Shown: positions 1 to 9,374, counted from the first letter of the stretch. The stretch: DNA of 64,000 bases from Planctomycetota bacterium (GCA_016930595.1 JAFGGJ010000016.1:44700-108699), one strand, 5' to 3'. The notes: generated by a model from the sequence alone, not told the origin. Program-made: numbers and translations.

Positions 1-1003
1 CCGACCTGCGGATTACCATGACAGCAACGGTCAGGAGCGCCGCCGTAACAAATACAAGTCCGCCTATTTCCATCAACACCTGGTACCACGTGCGCCCTTT
101 CTGATACGCGCTACGCTCCTCCATTACTTTCTTGTACGTTATCGGATTCAATATCACACCCTTGTACGCCAGAATCTCCCCCTTGCTGACCTGTGTATAA
201 ATCTGTTTGATCCGCTCTGCGGCAGCCTGCCTCTGTTTGGCGGTTTCCTCAGCGGAATACTCCAGATTCGGTACTATCTCGGCCATCTGCCTGCTTTTCA
301 CTATAAAAATCACTTCGGTGGGATAGTCGCTCAGCACACTGTCTATCCGTTGGGCCAGCACCTGGCGGGTCCCGGATATCCCGATATCCCGGCCCAGGAG
401 CACCGTCCTGGACCCGCCGTTTTCCGTAACCCTTATGAAACTCCTGCCGTTGCTGAGTTCGTCGGTATACTGCAGGTCGTCCATGATCCCGTTTTCACCC
501 AGTTCCACCAGTATCCCCGCGGTCTTCGCCTCCATGTCGTCAAGCACCGCGGCGCCTCTCTCTGACTTCAGCCGCCACAAGGGCATAACTACCACGTCTA
601 TGGCTTCTTCCGCCAGACGTCTGGACGCCTCTTCTTCCGTCCTGGCATCCTTCACGGTCTTGAGTATCTTCCTCAGCGTCGCGGTGACTTCCTCCAGCCA
701 GCCGGGCTTCATCGTGTACGTTCCGGGCTCGGTCCCCATGGCCGTCTTGCGCGCCGCGTCGGTAAGCGCCTCATCAAGATACCGGAAAGACACCCTTGCC
801 CTTATGTCATACGGCGCAGGCTCGCCCGGCTTCAGCGACACCGGCGTACGGCTCAGTCCCATAATCAGGCACAGAACCGCAAAATACATCCCGAACAGAA
901 AACCAATGCGCACCTTTTCCGTGCTCACGCCGCTTGTCTTCGTCCGGCGCGTCCTGGCCCTGGAAGTCGAATGATACGACTTGCTGGATTCCCGTTCGGC
1001 CAT
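1..1003 (-). CDS. 7TM-HD family cyclic-dinucleotide phosphohydrolase (PgpH/YqfF-like), N-terminal part
   Basis: Partial gene that runs off the left edge; about 334 residues are visible. It opens with a basic cytoplasmic tail, then a membrane segment (about residues 32-50, start of GFLFGMYFAVLCLIMG), then a long extracytoplasmic region rich in charged helices (about 55-310), and a second membrane segment begins near residue 312. This matches the 7TM-HD extracellular domain of PgpH-type proteins, which degrade cyclic di-AMP through a C-terminal HD domain; that domain lies outside the window. The ATG is 3 bases after the phoH stop, the usual phoH-7TM-HD order. The family call rests on topology and position, since no catalytic residue is visible. 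Confidence 0.75.
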   Translation of the reverse strand, partial: MAERESSKSYHSTSRARTRRTKTSGVSTEKVRIGFLFGMYFAVLCLIMGLSRTPVSLKPGEPAPYDIRARVSFRYLDEALTDAARKTAMGTEPGTYTMKPGWLEEVTATLRKILKTVKDARTEEEASRRLAEEAIDVVVMPLWRLKSERGAAVLDDMEAKTAGILVELGENGIMDDLQYTDELSNGRSFIRVTENGGSRTVLLGRDIGISGTRQVLAQRIDSVLSDYPTEVIFIVKSRQMAEIVPNLEYSAEETAKQRQAAAERIKQIYTQVSKGEILAYKGVILNPITYKKVMEERSAYQKGRTWYQVLMEIGGLVFVTAALLTVAVMVIRRS

Positions 1004-1006
1004 CCG

Positions 1007-1969
1007 CTATCCCCGTGGCTTCTTTGATGAACGTTCGTATGCCGCCACTATGCTCTTCACCAGGTGGTGCCTGACTATGTCGCGTTCGGTCAGTTCCGCT
1101 ATTCCTATCCCCTTTACCCCTCCCAGTACCCGCACGGCTTCCACAAGCCCGCTCACTGTGTCGTCAGGCAGATCTATCTGCGTTACATCCCCCGTTATGA
1201 CCGCGTGCGATTCGGGCCCCAGCCTGGTCAGGAACATCAGCATCTGCCGGCTTGTCGTGTTCTGTGCCTCGTCAAGTATCACGAACGAATGCCCCAATGT
1301 CCTGCCTCTCATGTAAGCAAGCGGCGCCACTTCCACTATGCTCTGCTCAATATACTGCTCGAGTTCCCCGAACGGAAGCATGTCGGTAAGCGCGTCATAG
1401 AGAGGACGCAGGTAGGGGTTCACCTTTTCCCTGAAGTCACCGGGCAGAAAACCCAGCTTCTCTCCGGCTTCCACGGCCGGACGGACGAGTACTATCCGGT
1501 TAACCTTGGCCTCGCGCAGAAACCCCAGTCCCATCGCAACCGCCAGGTAAGTCTTGCCCGTGCCGGCCGGTCCCGTGCAGAACACTATGTCATTCGCAAT
1601 CATGCTCTTTGCATATTCCACCTGGCCGGCTGTCTTGCACACCGCTTTCCGCCCACGGGGCAGTCTCAGGATGAAATCCTTGCCGACATACGATGCCAGT
1701 TCCCCCTCGTACCTGCCCGCAATGCCTTCGAGTACGCTTTCAACCAGTTCCGGATCGGCTGTCCGGCCCCCGCGCACCTCGTCCTTCAACTCTTCTATCG
1801 TCCTCAACGCCTGGTCTACCGGGTCGTCTCCACCCACCACGTAGACGTGCCCCCTCCTGTAGGACGTCCTGACGCCCAGCCGTTCCCTCAGCACCCGGAG
1901 AGCAACGTCGTTGTTGCCCAGCAGCCTCCGGGCTATCGCCCCCTCCCCGATGTAAATGCGTGTTTTCAT
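1007..1969 (-). CDS. phoH: PhoH family ATPase (YbeZ type)
   Basis: 320 residues, normal length for the family. A Walker A P-loop GPAGTGKT lies at residues 133-140 and a Walker B VILDEAQN near 230-237, with the conserved RPAVEAGEKLGFLPG segment between them. A KH-like N-terminal region precedes the ATPase. PhoH proteins are cytoplasmic ATPases linked to RNA metabolism and ribosome quality, and usually sit beside the 7TM-HD gene and ybeY. It lies 7 bases after cdsA in the long minus-strand operon. Only a weak GGGA motif precedes the ATG, so expression probably depends on coupling. No ybeY is visible within the window; it may lie beyond the left edge. Confidence 0.95.
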   Translation of the reverse strand: MKTRIYIGEGAIARRLLGNNDVALRVLRERLGVRTSYRRGHVYVVGGDDPVDQALRTIEELKDEVRGGRTADPELVESVLEGIAGRYEGELASYVGKDFILRLPRGRKAVCKTAGQVEYAKSMIANDIVFCTGPAGTGKTYLAVAMGLGFLREAKVNRIVLVRPAVEAGEKLGFLPGDFREKVNPYLRPLYDALTDMLPFGELEQYIEQSIVEVAPLAYMRGRTLGHSFVILDEAQNTTSRQMLMFLTRLGPESHAVITGDVTQIDLPDDTVSGLVEAVRVLGGVKGIGIAELTERDIVRHHLVKSIVAAYERSSKKPRG

Positions 1970-1976
1970 GATCCCG

Positions 1977-2894
1977 CTATCCCAGCATCACCACCAGTAC
2001 AAGGTAGGCCACCGGTGCACTCACAAGCAGACTGTCAGCAACATCCAGCACGCCCCCGAACCCGGGTACCAGCGCCCCAGAATCCTTGCTGCCAGACCCT
2101 CTCTTGAGAAGGCTTTCCGCAAGGTCGCCGTACATCCCGACCACTGATACTATGACCGCAAATATAACCGCGCTGACAACACTGGGCACGGGGAAGAGGT
2201 CCACCCAGTAAAAAATCAGCGCCGACGCCACACCGAACAGAATCCCTCCGGCCGCACCCTCGTATGTCTTCTTCGGGCTTATCCTGGGGATCATCTTGTG
2301 CTTGCCGAATCTCAACCCGAACGTGTACGCTCCAACATCGCACAGCTTCGTCACGCCTACCGTCACAAACAGGTACAGCGCCCCGGACGAATACCACGTG
2401 TCCCCGCCCGGGATGCCCTGCCAATTAAGCCTTCTTATGTCGAGCAGAAAACCTCCCAGCAGTACAACGTATAACAACCCGAACAGCGTCGTAGATATGC
2501 TCTCGAATGTCTTTGCATTGTCGCGCTTTGTCGCCTGCAGCCACAGCGAACCGAAAACCGCCGCCACAAGCCCGAGCCTGAAGCCCCATCCCATGAGTAC
2601 TCCGACCCACTCCGGCATCGTTGCCGCACCTTCAGGCAGAAATATCTCCAGCGTCCCTGGCAATGATACCCACCTGAGCACCATCAGTACCACCCCCATC
2701 ACCAGGCCGAACTTCACAAACGGCGTAAGATCCCGCATCCGGCACAGCGTGTAGAGTTCGTACAGCACCACGGTCATCGCAACCGTCATGTACAGCCCGA
2801 ACAGATAGTCCGCTTTCAACATCATGTCGCCGTACAGGGCCGCAAGAGATACACAGCTCAGCAGCCCACCCGCCAGGAGTCTCGATCTAAGCAC
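1977..2894 (-). CDS. cdsA: Phosphatidate cytidylyltransferase
   Basis: Integral membrane enzyme making CDP-diacylglycerol from phosphatidate and CTP, the branch point of phospholipid synthesis. 305 residues with many hydrophobic segments. The C-terminal family signature is recognisable (SLLKRGSGSKDSG, then PGFGGVLDVADSL), keeping the Lys-Asp pair, but the usual His-Gly-Gly reads Phe-Gly-Gly and the usual Asp-Arg reads Asp-Val. I believe similar substitutions occur in PVC-type CdsA proteins, but this is from memory. The start is GTG, overlapping the end of uppS by 8 bases, so the two are translationally coupled. Confidence 0.93.
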   Translation of the reverse strand: MLRSRLLAGGLLSCVSLAALYGDMMLKADYLFGLYMTVAMTVVLYELYTLCRMRDLTPFVKFGLVMGVVLMVLRWVSLPGTLEIFLPEGAATMPEWVGVLMGWGFRLGLVAAVFGSLWLQATKRDNAKTFESISTTLFGLLYVVLLGGFLLDIRRLNWQGIPGGDTWYSSGALYLFVTVGVTKLCDVGAYTFGLRFGKHKMIPRISPKKTYEGAAGGILFGVASALIFYWVDLFPVPSVVSAVIFAVIVSVVGMYGDLAESLLKRGSGSKDSGALVPGFGGVLDVADSLLVSAPVAYLVLVVMLG

Positions 2895-3633
2895 TTGCCT
2901 CGCCCTCTCTTATGGTGCCGAACCGCCTCTCCCTGCCGGCGAATTCATTCAATGCCTTCAGCAGTTCCTCTTTCCCGAAATCCGGCCAGTAGGTCTCGGT
3001 AAAATATAGCTCAGCATAAGCGCTCTGGTACATAAGAAAATTGCTCAGCCTCATCTCTCCACCGGTTCTTATGAGCAAATCAACGGGCGGCAGGTCCCGG
3101 GTATACAATTCCCTTTCAAAAGCCTCTCTGTCCACAACAAATCCGCCTCCACCGCAACCGGAGGCTTTTTCAGCCAGCCTGGCAGCGGCGGTCACAATCT
3201 CCTGCCGGCTTCCGTAACCCAGCGCTACCGTCAACCGCAAATCCTTGCCTCCAGCAGTCTTTTCCGCCGACGCCGCTATCTGTTTCTGCAGACTTCTGGA
3301 AAACCGTTCTATCTCTCCGATCACGTCGAAAGATATCCCCTTCTCGACAAACACGTTGGTTTCGCTGCGGAGGTAGCTTGCGATAAGACTCATCAGATAG
3401 GCGATTTCAGCCTTCGGCCGCTGCCAGTTCTCCATGCTGAACGCATAAACGGTCAGAAAGTCAATCCCCAGTTCGCCACAGGCGGTCACAACCCGCCTTA
3501 ACGCTTCAGCGCCCTCCTTGTGCCCATCGCGTCGCGGCTTGCCCCTTGCCTTTGCCCACCTGCCGTTGCCGTCCATTATTATCGCAATATGTCGAGGCAG
3601 CGGATCAGGTTCCTCTGTATCAGCGTTTCTCAA
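2887..3633 (-). CDS. uppS: Isoprenyl transferase (undecaprenyl diphosphate synthase)
   Basis: Cis-prenyltransferase that condenses isopentenyl diphosphate to build the undecaprenyl carrier for cell-wall synthesis. 248 residues, normal length. The catalytic motif IMDGNGRWAK places the essential Asp at residue 21; the GHKEGAEALR, TVYAFSMENW and RTGGEMRLSNFL motifs follow in order. The start is TTG and overlaps the purA stop by four bases (TTGA). Together with cdsA downstream it forms a lipid-carrier and phospholipid pair; uppP, the recycling phosphatase, lies separately near 19 kb. Confidence 0.95.
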   Translation of the reverse strand: MRNADTEEPDPLPRHIAIIMDGNGRWAKARGKPRRDGHKEGAEALRRVVTACGELGIDFLTVYAFSMENWQRPKAEIAYLMSLIASYLRSETNVFVEKGISFDVIGEIERFSRSLQKQIAASAEKTAGGKDLRLTVALGYGSRQEIVTAAARLAEKASGCGGGGFVVDREAFERELYTRDLPPVDLLIRTGGEMRLSNFLMYQSAYAELYFTETYWPDFGKEELLKALNEFAGRERRFGTIREGEASA

Positions 3634-4913
3634 TTACACTCCCCGCCGGCCACGATTGTCTCGCGCCGATTGCGGCCAACTGAAACCAGCGCTGTTTCGC
3701 TCCCACAGATATCCGCTATCCTGTCGACATATCGACGCGCATTGTCCGGCAGGTCTTCCAGCCTTGTCCTGTCGCCGATCTCCTCCTCCCAACCGGGCAT
3801 CTCCTCGTATACGGGCTCCGCGGCTTCGAGCGCGGCGACCCCCACCGGGAATTCCCTTGTCTCCTTGCCCGCTATGCGGTACGCCACTGCTATCCTGATC
3901 ACCGGTATCCCTGTAAGCACGTCCAGTTTCGTTATTGCTATCGCGTCCACCCCGTTCAACATGGCCGCAAACTTCAGCCCCACGGCATCCAGCCAGCCGC
4001 AGCGCCTGGGCCTGCCCGTCGTCGTTCCGAATTCGCCGCCGACATCGCGCAACCTCTCGCCGGTTTCATCCAGGAGTTCCGTAGGGAACGGGCCCGCCCC
4101 CACACGCGTCGTATAAGCCTTCACCACCCCCACCACCCTGTCGATGTGTCTCGGCGATATCCCGGTCCCGGCGCATACACCGCACGCCGATGAACTGGAT
4201 GACGTGACATATGGATACGTCCCGAAATCGACATCCAGCAGGGTCCCCTGTGCGCCTTCAAAAAGCAGGGCCTTGCCGGCCGCATAGCCGGCATTCAGGA
4301 AAGTGGCGCTGTCCACGAGAAACTCGCCCAGCCGTTCCCCATATCCCATGTAATCGGAAACGGTCTTCTCCAAATCCAGCGCCGGATTATCCCCGTCCAC
4401 AAATGGGATGGTCCACTTCACGCCTTCGGCCACCTTCGCCCGCAGGATGCTCTCATCCAGCAGATCCATTGCACGGACGCCCGTCCTCCGGTACTTGTCC
4501 ACGTATGCCGGGCCTATCCCCCTCAGCGTCGTCCCTATCTTCCCCACACCGGCCCCTTCCTCCTGCGCCTTCTCGACAGCCTTGTGATACGGCATCACGA
4601 TATGCGCCCTGTTGGATATCAACAGTCTCCCTTTTACTCCGACGCCCCTGGTCGCCAGTTCGTCAATCTCACCGATAATCTCTTCCGGGTCCAGCACTAC
4701 GCCGTTGCCTATCACACAGACCTTGCCGGTTCTCAGTATTCCCGAAGGAACCAGGTGGAACGCAAACCTGTCATCCCCTATGACGACCGTGTGGCCGGCG
4801 TTCGCCCCGCCTTGGTAACGCACTATCAGGTCCGCGTCTTCGGCAAGGAAATCAAGAACCTTCGCCTTGCCTTCATCGCCCCACTGCATTCCGACTATTA
4901 CGGTGGAAGGCAC
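3630..4913 (-). CDS. purA: Adenylosuccinate synthetase
   Basis: Cytoplasmic enzyme joining IMP and aspartate with GTP hydrolysis, first committed step to AMP. 427 residues, full length. The N-terminal catalytic motif reads QWGDEGKAKVLDF with Asp13, and NAGHTVV supplies His41. The glycine usually found in GDEGKGK is alanine here (GKAK), a conservative change. TTTGRPRRCGWLDAV and the C-terminal ARRYVDRI region are also recognisable. GTG start 9 bases after etfA. Its place inside a lipid operon has no obvious metabolic reason beyond growth-linked expression. Confidence 0.97.
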   Translation of the reverse strand: MPSTVIVGMQWGDEGKAKVLDFLAEDADLIVRYQGGANAGHTVVIGDDRFAFHLVPSGILRTGKVCVIGNGVVLDPEEIIGEIDELATRGVGVKGRLLISNRAHIVMPYHKAVEKAQEEGAGVGKIGTTLRGIGPAYVDKYRRTGVRAMDLLDESILRAKVAEGVKWTIPFVDGDNPALDLEKTVSDYMGYGERLGEFLVDSATFLNAGYAAGKALLFEGAQGTLLDVDFGTYPYVTSSSSSACGVCAGTGISPRHIDRVVGVVKAYTTRVGAGPFPTELLDETGERLRDVGGEFGTTTGRPRRCGWLDAVGLKFAAMLNGVDAIAITKLDVLTGIPVIRIAVAYRIAGKETREFPVGVAALEAAEPVYEEMPGWEEEIGDRTRLEDLPDNARRYVDRIADICGSETALVSVGRNRRETIVAGGECN

Positions 4914-4922
4914 TCTTCGACC

Positions 4923-6116
4923 TCACTTCCTCGTCTCTAGCTCCCTGATGACGGCAGGGATGACCTGAAACAGATCGCCCACTATGCCTATGTCTGCCAC
5001 GTCGAAAATAGGGGCTGCCGGATCCTTGTTGATCGCGACTATCGTCTTTGAACTGCCCATCCCCACCAGGTGCTGCACCGCACCCGAAATCCCGCATGCA
5101 ACGTACAGCTTCGGCTGCACCGTCTTCCCGGTCTGGCCGACTTGGTGGCTGTAGGGTATCCACCCGGCGTCCACGGCGGCGCGGCTCGACCCGACCGCCC
5201 CGCCTAGCGCCTTAGCGAGATCCCTTATGTAGCTGAAGTTCTCAGGATCCCCCAAACCGCGTCCGCCTGACACTATTATGTCGGCCTCTGTAAGGTTGAC
5301 CGTCTCCTCGATTTCCTCGACGAACTCGATAATCGTCGTCCGGCTTACCACGTCTTCTTCGCCTATCTCCACCCGGATTATTTCTATCGGCTTCTCCTCG
5401 CCGCGCTCCGCTTCCTTCATCACCTTGTGACGCACCGTAGACATCTGCGGCCTGTGGTTCGGCGTTATGATGGTCGCCATTATGTTCCCGCCGAACGCCG
5501 GGCGCGTCTGCAGCAGCAGCCCTTCCTCGGATATGTCAAGACCCGTGCAATCCGCCGTAAGGCCCGCATACACGTCCACCGCCACGCGTGATAGAAAACT
5601 GCGGCCGGTCGTGGTTGCTCCCGCCAGCACTATCTCGGGCTTGTATTCCCGCACCAGCCTCGAACATATCCGCGAGTACGGCTCCGCACGATAATCCTCA
5701 AGCGCCTTGTCGTCGGCATAGAAAACCTTGTCCACCCCGTAATGCGCCAGGCCCTTTACCTCTTCTTCTATGTTGTGCCCCAGCACGACCACGCCAAGGT
5801 AGGTGTCCCGCTTGTCCGCCAACTCCCTGCCCTTGCCGATGAGTTCCCGTACCACGGGCTGGATCTTGTGATGCCGTTGTTCCCCGAATACCCACACGCC
5901 CCTGTACGCCCCCAGGTCTTTTTCGGGCTGTTCTTCCGCTCCTTCAATCACTATGGCATCAACCGGACACGCCTCCACGCACACGTTGCAGAACCTGCAG
6001 TCTTCGGGTACCTCCGGAATATTGTCGTCTCCCATCTTGAGCACGCCGAAAGGACATACGTCTATGCATTGCCCGCAACCGATGCATTTGTCGCCGAGTA
6101 TTACGAGTCTCGCCAT
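4923..6116 (-). CDS. etfA: Electron transfer flavoprotein alpha subunit with N-terminal 2[4Fe-4S] ferredoxin domain
   Basis: 397 residues. Residues 8-55 form a two-cluster ferredoxin with cysteines 11, 14, 17, 21 and 40, 43, 46, 50; the rest is an ETF alpha subunit with the FAD-binding C-terminal domain (GRGLGDPENF, SRAAVDAGWIPYSHQVGQTG, about 280-375). Ferredoxin-fused EtfA is known from CarE of the caffeyl-CoA reductase complex and other anaerobic Etf systems, where the extra clusters pass electrons to or from ferredoxin. It lies 14 bases after etfB and shares an operon with an acyl-CoA dehydrogenase, so the three probably form one complex. Whether it bifurcates electrons cannot be told from the sequence alone. 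Confidence 0.95.
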   Translation of the reverse strand: MARLVILGDKCIGCGQCIDVCPFGVLKMGDDNIPEVPEDCRFCNVCVEACPVDAIVIEGAEEQPEKDLGAYRGVWVFGEQRHHKIQPVVRELIGKGRELADKRDTYLGVVVLGHNIEEEVKGLAHYGVDKVFYADDKALEDYRAEPYSRICSRLVREYKPEIVLAGATTTGRSFLSRVAVDVYAGLTADCTGLDISEEGLLLQTRPAFGGNIMATIITPNHRPQMSTVRHKVMKEAERGEEKPIEIIRVEIGEEDVVSRTTIIEFVEEIEETVNLTEADIIVSGGRGLGDPENFSYIRDLAKALGGAVGSSRAAVDAGWIPYSHQVGQTGKTVQPKLYVACGISGAVQHLVGMGSSKTIVAINKDPAAPIFDVADIGIVGDLFQVIPAVIRELETRK

Positions 6117-6130
6117 GTTTTCTCCGGAGT

Positions 6131-6916
6131 TCAGATTACCTGTGAATCACGCAGCGTGCACACCAGCTTCTGGGCCGCTTCCGACGGCTCCAGCCCCTCC
6201 CATTTCTCGCCCCCGGACCTCTTGGGCGGCGAAAACACCTTCATCACCCTCGTCGGACTGCCTTCCAGCCCGACCCGCTTGGAATCCACCCCTATGTCGT
6301 CCGCCGTAAGCCTGCGGATCTCCGCCTTGCGCGCCGCCATCTTCCCCCTCAGTGACGGCAACCGCGGCTCGTTCACTTCCTTCACTACCGTGAACAATGC
6401 CGGTATCGGCGTTTCAACCACCTCGTAGCCGTCTTCCAGCAGTCTTTCAACCACCGCGTGTTCCCCATCTATCTGGTCGATGCGGCGTACGTAGGTCACC
6501 TGGGGTATACCCAGATGCATGGCCACCCCAGGCCCCACTTGGGCCGTATCGCCGTCTATGGCCTGCTTGCCGGCTATGATTATGTCGAATCCCAGAGTCC
6601 TGCACGCCGCCGCAAGCACACAACTCGTGGCCCACGTATCCGACCCCGCAAACGCCCTGTCCGTCACGAGCACACCCTTGTCCGCACCCACGCTTATCGC
6701 TTCCCTGAGCACTGCTTCGGCCTGAGGCGGCCCCATCGACACCACGGTCACCTCGCCGCCGAGCCGCTCCTTTATCCTCACGCCTTCCTCTATCGCATAC
6801 GTGTCGAAGGGGTTCACTATCGCCGGAACGCCTTCCCGCCGCAGCGTCCCCGTCTCGGGATCAACCGTTACCTCCGTCGTTTCAGGCACCTGCTTTGCCA
6901 GAACGATTATCCGCAT
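6131..6916 (-). CDS. etfB: Electron transfer flavoprotein beta subunit
   Basis: 261 residues, normal for EtfB. It begins MRIIVLAKQVPETTEV, the typical start of the family, followed by NPFDTYAIEEGVR and the AGKQAIDGDTAQVGP segment that binds the nucleotide (AMP in classic ETF, FAD in bifurcating ETF). EtfB pairs with EtfA to shuttle electrons between acyl-CoA dehydrogenase flavin and another carrier. The ATG shares one base with the stop of the dehydrogenase gene (TAATG), showing tight coupling, and etfA follows 14 bases later. Confidence 0.96.
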   Translation of the reverse strand: MRIIVLAKQVPETTEVTVDPETGTLRREGVPAIVNPFDTYAIEEGVRIKERLGGEVTVVSMGPPQAEAVLREAISVGADKGVLVTDRAFAGSDTWATSCVLAAACRTLGFDIIIAGKQAIDGDTAQVGPGVAMHLGIPQVTYVRRIDQIDGEHAVVERLLEDGYEVVETPIPALFTVVKEVNEPRLPSLRGKMAARKAEIRRLTADDIGVDSKRVGLEGSPTRVMKVFSPPKRSGGEKWEGLEPSEAAQKLVCTLRDSQVI

Positions 6917-8088
6917 TACCGGGCCTCCCTCGACGCTTCCTTGACCAGCGCACGGCCTATTTCATCCCGCTGGATCTGGTTCGTCCCCTCGTAGATCTGC
7001 GTGATCTTCGCGTCACGCATCAGTTTCTCAACCGGGTACTCCTTCATGTAGCCGTAGCCGCCCAGAACCTGCACGGCATCCACCGTCACCTGCATCGCCA
7101 CGTCGCTGGCAAAACACTTCGACATGGCGCTGAACTTGGTCGAACGCTTTTCATGCGTGTCTATGTACTTCGCCGTGGCGAACACCAGCGCCCTCGCCGC
7201 CTCCGTCTTCATGGCCATGTCGGCCATCAGGAATTGCAGCCCCTGGTTCGCCGCTACAGGCTTTCCGAACTGCTCCCTCGTAATCGCGTAAGACACCGCC
7301 TCGTCCACGGCGCGCTTCGCTATCCCGCAGGCCTGGGCAGCAACACCCGGCCGCGACATGTCGAACGTCTTCATTGCCGTCATGAATCCCGTTCCCTCAC
7401 GCCCCAGGCGGTTCTCTTCGGACACTCTGACGTCCTGGAACACCAGCTCACGTGTCGTGCTGCCCCTTATCCCCAGCTTGTCTTCCTTCTTGCCGAAGCC
7501 GAACCCCTCCATGCCCTTTTCCAGGATGAAACACGACGCGCCCCGCGCACCTTTCGACGGGTCCGTCATCGCGAATACTGTGTATATCTCCGCTTCCCCG
7601 CCGTTCGATATCCACTGTTTTGTGCCGTTGATTATGTAGCCGTCTCCGTCCTTCTTCGCCGTCGTCCGGATGCCCGCGGCGTCACTGCCCGCGTTCGCTT
7701 CGGTCAAGGCAAAGGCGGCGATCGTCCCGCCGGCTATGCGCGGCAGATACTTCTTCTTCTGCCCGTCGTTCCCAGATATGATGATCGGCAGCGTTCCCAG
7801 TGCCGTCGCCGCAAACGACAGTGCTATCCCGCCGCAGCCCCATGACAGTTCTTCCGTCACCAGAGCCATATTATGGATGGACATGCCCCCGGCCATCCCG
7901 TCGAATTCCTCGTCGATGAATACCCTGAACAGGTCCGCTGCAGCTATTTCCTTCACTATCGTCCAAGGAAACTCCTCCGACCTGTCGTATTCTTCCGCAG
8001 CCGGCGCAAGCCGTTCACGCGCCAGTTCCCTGGCCACGTCGCGCATCATCTGCTGCTCTTCGGTGCCGGCGTAATCTAGCCATTCCAT
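6916..8088 (-). CDS. Acyl-CoA dehydrogenase (short/medium chain, Etf-linked)
   Basis: 390 residues from the chosen ATG at 8088, which has an AGGAGG just upstream; an in-frame ATG at 8103 overlapping the fabF stop is the alternative. All three ACAD regions are present: the helical N-terminal domain, the beta domain with FALTEANAGSDA and KQWISNGGEA, and the C-terminal domain ending TQIYEGTNQIQR, whose Glu367 is the expected catalytic base. FAD enzyme that oxidises acyl-CoA or, with a low-potential Etf, reduces enoyl-CoA. Its position directly after fabF in a fatty-acid synthesis operon that shows no enoyl-ACP reductase makes a reductive role attractive but unproven. Confidence 0.94.
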   Translation of the reverse strand: MEWLDYAGTEEQQMMRDVARELARERLAPAAEEYDRSEEFPWTIVKEIAAADLFRVFIDEEFDGMAGGMSIHNMALVTEELSWGCGGIALSFAATALGTLPIIISGNDGQKKKYLPRIAGGTIAAFALTEANAGSDAAGIRTTAKKDGDGYIINGTKQWISNGGEAEIYTVFAMTDPSKGARGASCFILEKGMEGFGFGKKEDKLGIRGSTTRELVFQDVRVSEENRLGREGTGFMTAMKTFDMSRPGVAAQACGIAKRAVDEAVSYAITREQFGKPVAANQGLQFLMADMAMKTEAARALVFATAKYIDTHEKRSTKFSAMSKCFASDVAMQVTVDAVQVLGGYGYMKEYPVEKLMRDAKITQIYEGTNQIQRDEIGRALVKEASREAR

Positions 8089-8099
8089 CTTCTTCCTCC

Positions 8100-9374
8100 T
8101 CATATCCTCTTCAGGACTATGCAGGCATTGTGTCCGCCGAACCCCAGCGACGTCGACAGCACCACCTTCAGATCAGCTTCCCTGGCGGCATTGGGCACGT
8201 AGTCCAGGTCGCACTCCGGATCGGGCGTCGTGTAGTTCATCGTCGGCGGGATCACCCCGTCCCTCATGGCGTAGCAGCATATCGCCGCCTCTATCGCACC
8301 GGCTGCGCCAAGCGAATGCCCCAGCATGCTCTTGATGGAACTGACTGGTATCTTTCTTGCCGCTTCTTCGCCGAACGCCTTCTTGATCGCCAGGGTTTCT
8401 ATCTTGTCGTTATACGGCGTCGACGTTCCGTGCGCGCACAGGTACCCCACATCTTCCACCGAAACTTTTCCAGCCTCCAGCGCAAGGCGTATCCCGCGCG
8501 CCGGCCCTTCGCCCGTTTCGTCCGGAGCCGTTATGTGGTAAGCATCCGACGTGAATCCGTACCCCATGAATTCGGCGTATATGCCGGCCCCGCGGTTCCT
8601 GGCGTGCTCATATTCTTCGAGCACCAGGGCCGCGCCGCCTTCGGCTATCACAAAACCGTCGCGCTCCTTGTCGAACGGCCTGCTCGCCGTCTCAGGATCT
8701 TCGTTCCTGCTCGACAGCGCCCCCAGGTTTTCGAACCCGGCCACCCCGACCGGCGTCACCGGCGCCTCGCATCCGCCCGTCACCACCATGTCCGACCGGC
8801 CGCTCATTATGGAATCGGCCGCCAGCCCGATCGAATGCGCCCCCGACGCACATGCCGTGCTGGCGCTGAAACTGACACCTTTCAGACCCCAGTAGATCGC
8901 GATGTTCCCGGCGCACGCGTTCGGCATCAGCTTGGGGATGAGGAACGGCGACACCCTCGAAGGGCCCTTCGCAACCAGCCGGCACGTCTGCTCCTCAAAC
9001 TCCTTCATCCCTCCGACGCCGGTCCCGAATATGACACCCACCCGTTCGGCCGATATCCCGCCCTTTACAGCCCTCACCCCTTCGCTCTCCTCGAACTCTA
9101 CACCGGCGTCCTGCAACGCCTCCCCCGCGCTCACAAGCGCGAACTGCGCATACCTGTCCAGCCTCCGGGCGTCCTTGTTGGACATGAACCGGTCTATGCC
9201 GAACTCATCCACCTCGCCGGCTATCTTCGTCTTGTGGCCCGAAGTGTCAAATCCCTGGATCCGCCGGATCGCCATCCGGCCCGCCTTGATGCCTTCCCAC
9301 GTATCCGGGCCGCCAGGCGCCATCGGGCTGACTATGCCCAGACCCGTGACAACGACTCTGCGTCCTTCGCTCAT
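8100..9374 (-). CDS. fabF: Beta-ketoacyl-ACP synthase II
   Basis: Condensing enzyme that elongates acyl-ACP with malonyl-ACP. 424 residues, normal for FabF. The catalytic triad is complete: Cys175 in STACASG, His315 in AHGTSTPYND and His353 in SMLGHSLGAAG. A GGAGGTAAC ribosome-binding site precedes the ATG. It follows acpP by 37 bases, the classical acpP-fabF arrangement. Downstream, an acyl-CoA dehydrogenase replaces the dehydratase or reductase genes seen in many fab clusters. Confidence 0.98.
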   Translation of the reverse strand: MSEGRRVVVTGLGIVSPMAPGGPDTWEGIKAGRMAIRRIQGFDTSGHKTKIAGEVDEFGIDRFMSNKDARRLDRYAQFALVSAGEALQDAGVEFEESEGVRAVKGGISAERVGVIFGTGVGGMKEFEEQTCRLVAKGPSRVSPFLIPKLMPNACAGNIAIYWGLKGVSFSASTACASGAHSIGLAADSIMSGRSDMVVTGGCEAPVTPVGVAGFENLGALSSRNEDPETASRPFDKERDGFVIAEGGAALVLEEYEHARNRGAGIYAEFMGYGFTSDAYHITAPDETGEGPARGIRLALEAGKVSVEDVGYLCAHGTSTPYNDKIETLAIKKAFGEEAARKIPVSSIKSMLGHSLGAAGAIEAAICCYAMRDGVIPPTMNYTTPDPECDLDYVPNAAREADLKVVLSTSLGFGGHNACIVLKRI

